Source: an uncultured Desulfobacterium sp. (GTDB lineage Bacteria; Desulfobacterota; DSM-4660; Desulfatiglandales; Desulfatiglandaceae). From it: a stretch of DNA of 64,000 nucleotides. Below, in pieces: positions 61,050-64,000 of the stretch; positions within the stretch are counted from its first letter, which is position 1, and each line of letters starts with the position of its first letter. The notes below the pieces were generated by a model. It worked only from the letters and a program-made list of their open reading frames with translations. It was not told the DNA's origin and did not search any database. The DNA is taken from NCBI GenBank assembly GCA_900258555.1, contig LT984854.1, positions 546,195-610,194 of the forward strand, given 5' to 3'. Position numbers and translations under genes: made by a program.

Positions 61050-62315
61050 ATGGATATCGACACCTTCAAACCGACCTTTCTGATCCAGATCGAGGGGCAG
61101 ACCCTCTCGGCGGACATCACGCAGGAGATCACCTCGTTCGTCTTCGAAGACAACGAAGAGGAACTCGACGTCCTGGAGTTGGCGGTCACCGACCGGAACC
61201 TCCAGTTCGTCGACGATCCCCTGTTCCAGGAAGGCAACGAGATCGTCGCCCGTTTCGGATATGTCGGCAACCTCTCGCCGCGGAAAAAAGCCGTCATCAA
61301 GGACATCGACTACGACTTCCCGGAAGACGGCGACCCGACCATTCGCATCAAGGCCTACGACAAAGGTTTCAAGCTGGCCGGGAAGGAGAACCAGAAGGTC
61401 TGGCAGAAGCCCGCGCCCGGCATCCTCTATTCCGAGATCGCCGAAGAGATCGCAGGGACCAACGGCCTCACTCCGGTGGTCACGCCCACGAAAGCCCGCC
61501 ATCTGCGCGTAACCCAGAGCAACGTTTCCGACGCACAGTTCCTCAAGGAACTGGCCGGAAAGGCGCGCGACAAGGACGGCGACGGCGTCACCGGATACGT
61601 CTTCTACATCCAGGACGACGAGCTGCATTTCCATCCCCGCGATCTGGACAAGAAGCCCGCCGCGATCCTCGAGTACTTCACCGACCGCAAGGGCGTTCTG
61701 CGTTCCTTCCGCCCCTCGACGCAATCACAGGGGGCCAAGGGTGCGGGAGTCGAGACCAAGGCCGTGGGCGTGGACCCCCGCAAGAAGGAGCCGGTCGAGC
61801 ACAAGGCCAACAACGAGACGACCCCGGAGCGGACATCGCTCGGCAAGCGGACCTACCTGGTGGACGGGAACACCGGCGAGGGGGCGTTCAAGGAGCAGGA
61901 GTCCGGGCAGGTGGTCCCCACCTTTGACCGTTCCGAGGGCTTTCACGAGGAGCCGCGACAGGAACCGGCACAGGACCTCTCCGAGGGGAAGTTCCGCGAG
62001 GCCGAGCTCCGCCAGGTGGAAGCCGACGCGGTGACCATCGGCATCCCCGCGCTGCGCGCCAAGCAGAACGTGGAGGTCAAAGGCGTGGGCCGCAAATTCT
62101 CGGGCGTCTACTACTGCCATTCGGTCCGCCACGCTTTCGGCGAGGGCGGATATCACTGCGAACTGAAACTCAAGAAAAACGCCCTGGGCAAAGGGGCCGG
62201 CGACAAGTCGGACGAGGCCAAGGGCAAGCAGAACGACCAGGAAGCGCCGCCCACGCCGAAGGAAGAGCCGCCGCCGATGGTGACCATCGACGCGGACAGC
62301 GGGCGGAGGTTGTAA
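61050..62315 (+). CDS. Baseplate hub protein (gpD / late control D-like)
   Basis: 421 aa from the ATG at 61050. KPTFLIQIEGQTLSADITQE, ITSFVFEDNEEELDVLELAV and YFTDRKGVLRSFRPSTQSQG are typical of gpD/VgrG-N-like hub proteins. A charged linker (about 245-310) and a Lys/Pro-rich tail are less ordered. It forms the trimeric hub above the spike. Confidence 0.88.
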   Translation: MDIDTFKPTFLIQIEGQTLSADITQEITSFVFEDNEEELDVLELAVTDRNLQFVDDPLFQEGNEIVARFGYVGNLSPRKKAVIKDIDYDFPEDGDPTIRIKAYDKGFKLAGKENQKVWQKPAPGILYSEIAEEIAGTNGLTPVVTPTKARHLRVTQSNVSDAQFLKELAGKARDKDGDGVTGYVFYIQDDELHFHPRDLDKKPAAILEYFTDRKGVLRSFRPSTQSQGAKGAGVETKAVGVDPRKKEPVEHKANNETTPERTSLGKRTYLVDGNTGEGAFKEQESGQVVPTFDRSEGFHEEPRQEPAQDLSEGKFREAELRQVEADAVTIGIPALRAKQNVEVKGVGRKFSGVYYCHSVRHAFGEGGYHCELKLKKNALGKGAGDKSDEAKGKQNDQEAPPTPKEEPPPMVTIDADSGRRL

Positions 62316-62328
62316 GGAGGAAAAGCAC

Positions 62329-62760
62329 ATGGGAGATTTGAGTCGGAATTTCTCGAAGAGCGAGTTCGTCTGCCGGTGTTGCGGCAGGGCCGAGATCGAT
62401 GAACGCCTCGTGGATGCGCTCCAGGAATTGCGCGACCTCGCGGGCGCTCCCGTCCGCGTCACCAGTGGCTATCGCTGTCCCGAGCACAACCGGGCGGTAG
62501 GAGGTGCAAAACAGAGCCGGCATTTGCTCGGACATGCCGCGGACATCGTGATCAAGGGCTTGTCCGTCGCCGGAATGTACGAACTCGCCGAGCAGGTGGA
62601 CGCCTTCCGCGAGGGCGGAATCGGCGTCTACCCGGAGCAAGGATTTGTCCACGTCGACATACGCGAGGGGCGGACCCGCTGGGGGAACCTCGACGGCAAA
62701 TACGTTTCGTTCGAAGAAGCCATGAAAACCAACGGAGGTGAACGCAATGCAACAGCTTGA
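62329..62760 (+). CDS. M15-family peptidase (endolysin or tail lysin)
   Basis: 143 aa from the ATG at 62329 with an AAGGAGG site. An N-terminal Cys pair (FVCRCCGRAEI), then VTSGYRCPEHNRAVGGAKQS, SRHLLGHAADIVI and GFVHVDIREG, give the zinc His-x6-Asp and His-x-Asp sites of Peptidase_M15_3. It cuts peptide cross-links in the cell wall, at lysis or during injection. The next gene is a membrane protein, favouring lysis. Confidence 0.9.
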   Translation: MGDLSRNFSKSEFVCRCCGRAEIDERLVDALQELRDLAGAPVRVTSGYRCPEHNRAVGGAKQSRHLLGHAADIVIKGLSVAGMYELAEQVDAFREGGIGVYPEQGFVHVDIREGRTRWGNLDGKYVSFEEAMKTNGGERNATA

Positions 62761-63073
62761 ACAGATTCTGACTTTCGTCCTGGACCACAAGGAACTCATC
62801 GCGACCTTGTTTGTGACGCTCGTTACCGTCATCAAGCTCACGGCCTGGGGCCGGGCCAAGGCCTCGGCACTTGACGCGGTGATCGGCGTCATCGAGCGGC
62901 TCGGAGCGAAAGAGGTCAAAACCGGCATCGCCGGCCAGGAACTCAAGCTCGAAACCGCGGCGCAGGACGCCCTTCGTCATGCCGTGGCCAAGGCCGATCC
63001 GAAGAAGACGCCGGACAGAACCGTCACCCGCATCGTGCGCGAGGTGCTTCGGGGCTTCCTGCCGCTGAAGTGA
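62747..63073 (+). CDS. Holin-like small membrane protein
   Basis: 108 aa from the ATG at 62747 with GGAGGTG upstream. It overlaps the peptidase gene. One transmembrane helix (LIATLFVTLVTVIKLTAWG, about 17-35) is followed by a helical charged tail. With a peptidase next to it, a holin or holin-accessory role is likely, but a single helix is not decisive. Confidence 0.6.
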   Translation: MQQLEQILTFVLDHKELIATLFVTLVTVIKLTAWGRAKASALDAVIGVIERLGAKEVKTGIAGQELKLETAAQDALRHAVAKADPKKTPDRTVTRIVREVLRGFLPLK

Positions 63074-63086
63074 TCCGGAGGAAGAC

Positions 63087-64000
63087 GTGATCGAGACACA
63101 GGACCGCCAGCACGAGGAACGCTACAAAAACCGCTGGTACGGAAAGTATAGAGCGTTCTTGAGGGACAACAACGATCCGGAGCGGCTCGGCCGCTGCCGA
63201 CTCGAAATTCCTGCCGTGCTCGGCACCGGCAAGGAGAACTGGTCGGATTGGGCGTGGCCCTGCTTTGCCTACGGAGGCAACGAAGACATCGGCGTGTTTC
63301 TCGTCCCCGAGGAAGGAGCTTCCGTCTGGGCCGAGTTCGAGGGCGGCATCGTCCAATACCCGATCTGGTCCGGCGTCTGGCTGGCCAAGAGCAACCCCGG
63401 CGAACAACCGGAGGAATCGAAGCGCCTGTGCTCCGATCCGACCTGCATCGACTGTGAAGACAAGGTCGAGCACAAGCCCGATCGGCGGGACGACCTGGAG
63501 CACAAAAAACACCACAGCCACCCGCCGTACTACTGCCCGCGCCGCAAGGTTCTGCTCAAGACCGAGACCGGCCACACCATCGTTCTCGACGACCGGGACG
63601 AGGAGGAGTTCCTCAAGGTCATCGACCGGGCCGGACAGATTCTTCACATGGAATGCCGCGTGAAGCGCGACGTTCAGATCGGCAATGCGCGCCGCCGGGG
63701 AACCAAGGACGCCGAGCAGGGCGATCAGCTCGACATCGACTCGGACATCAAGGACCAGAAGGCCCGCATCGAGATCACCGATCTGTGCCGCCAGTTCGTG
63801 CGCTGGGAGGCGTGGAAGGACAAGGAGAAAATCCATATCCAGTCCTGTGACAAGTCCCGCGCCCGCTGGCAAAAGATTCTTATCGACACCACCAAGGGCA
63901 AGGAAAAGGTGCACATCTGGGGCCTCTGCGGCACCCAGGAAATCCTCATCGATTCCACCGCCGGGACCGAGATGATCCGCCTGGCCGACAAGGCCGGCCA
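63087..64000 (+). CDS. Baseplate spike protein (gpV/gp5-like), partial
   Basis: GTG start at 63087 with CCGGAGG upstream, open to the right edge (304 codons). RYKNRWYGKYRAFLRDNNDP, then LGRCRLEIPAV and EGASVWAEFEGGIVQYPIWS, are the OB-fold of gpV/gp5-type spikes. A Cys set (LCSDPTCIDCEDKVE) and a His-rich piece may bind metal. Repeating beta segments follow, as in spike shafts. It pierces the host envelope. Confidence 0.88.
   Translation, partial: MIETQDRQHEERYKNRWYGKYRAFLRDNNDPERLGRCRLEIPAVLGTGKENWSDWAWPCFAYGGNEDIGVFLVPEEGASVWAEFEGGIVQYPIWSGVWLAKSNPGEQPEESKRLCSDPTCIDCEDKVEHKPDRRDDLEHKKHHSHPPYYCPRRKVLLKTETGHTIVLDDRDEEEFLKVIDRAGQILHMECRVKRDVQIGNARRRGTKDAEQGDQLDIDSDIKDQKARIEITDLCRQFVRWEAWKDKEKIHIQSCDKSRARWQKILIDTTKGKEKVHIWGLCGTQEILIDSTAGTEMIRLADKAG

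Overview
The window holds two mobile elements side by side in what looks like a bacterial chromosome. The likely host is a deltaproteobacterium (Desulfobacterota). This is an inference from the style of the Feo iron-uptake locus, with its small Cys-rich FeoB companion and DtxR-FeoA fusion regulator, and from the general look of the proteins. No rRNA or housekeeping gene is present to settle it.

Element 1 (about 1-6754, continuing off the left edge) is an integrative element or prophage end, with nearly all genes on the minus strand. It has a tyrosine integrase, an AlpA-like excisionase, a PrimPol-helicase replication protein, several small unknown genes, a serine resolvase and a truncated NlpC/P60-like phage protein. 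It ends in the 3' half of a tRNA-Lys(CTT) gene (6705-6754), the expected scar of integration at the anticodon loop. A short AT-rich stretch follows, with a tRNA-like structured fragment, tRNA-Asn(GTT) and a terminator.

Element 2 (from about 7140 to beyond 64000) is a large GC-rich myovirus-type prophage. From left to right it carries: a large serine recombinase cassette; a LexA repressor with two unknown genes; a phage sigma-like factor; a recombination and replication block (PD-(D/E)XK nuclease, Sak4-like ATPase, DUF669 protein, ERCC4 nuclease, RecD2-type helicase, primase-helicase); a repeat-rich probable origin; a small HTH activator; packaging genes (TerS-like, TerL); head genes (portal, MuF-type minor head fusion, methylase-protease-scaffold fusion, decoration protein, capsid, connectors); and contractile tail genes (sheath, tube, frameshifted chaperone, tape measure, baseplate, hub, spike) with a lysis peptidase and a holin-like protein.

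Three minus-strand cargo blocks interrupt the plus-strand phage genes: a tyrosine recombinase operon (26966-28351), an AbiE toxin-antitoxin pair (30625-32408) and a dtxR-feoA-feoB-porin iron locus (39365-44870). The iron locus is AT-richer than the phage, looks host-derived and sits in the middle of the head genes.

The most striking unexplained signal is a two-block motif, CCGAC, then exactly 17 bases, then GGTAGGTATC. It occurs eight times, always on the plus strand, and only at gene-cluster boundaries of element 2 (7408, 15075, 24228, 25389, 32562, 44973, 51892, 60976). It behaves like a phage-wide promoter, perhaps read by the phage's own sigma-like factor (14482-15069). A decayed ninth copy lies inside the reading frame where a methylase and a protease appear to have fused (about 47741).
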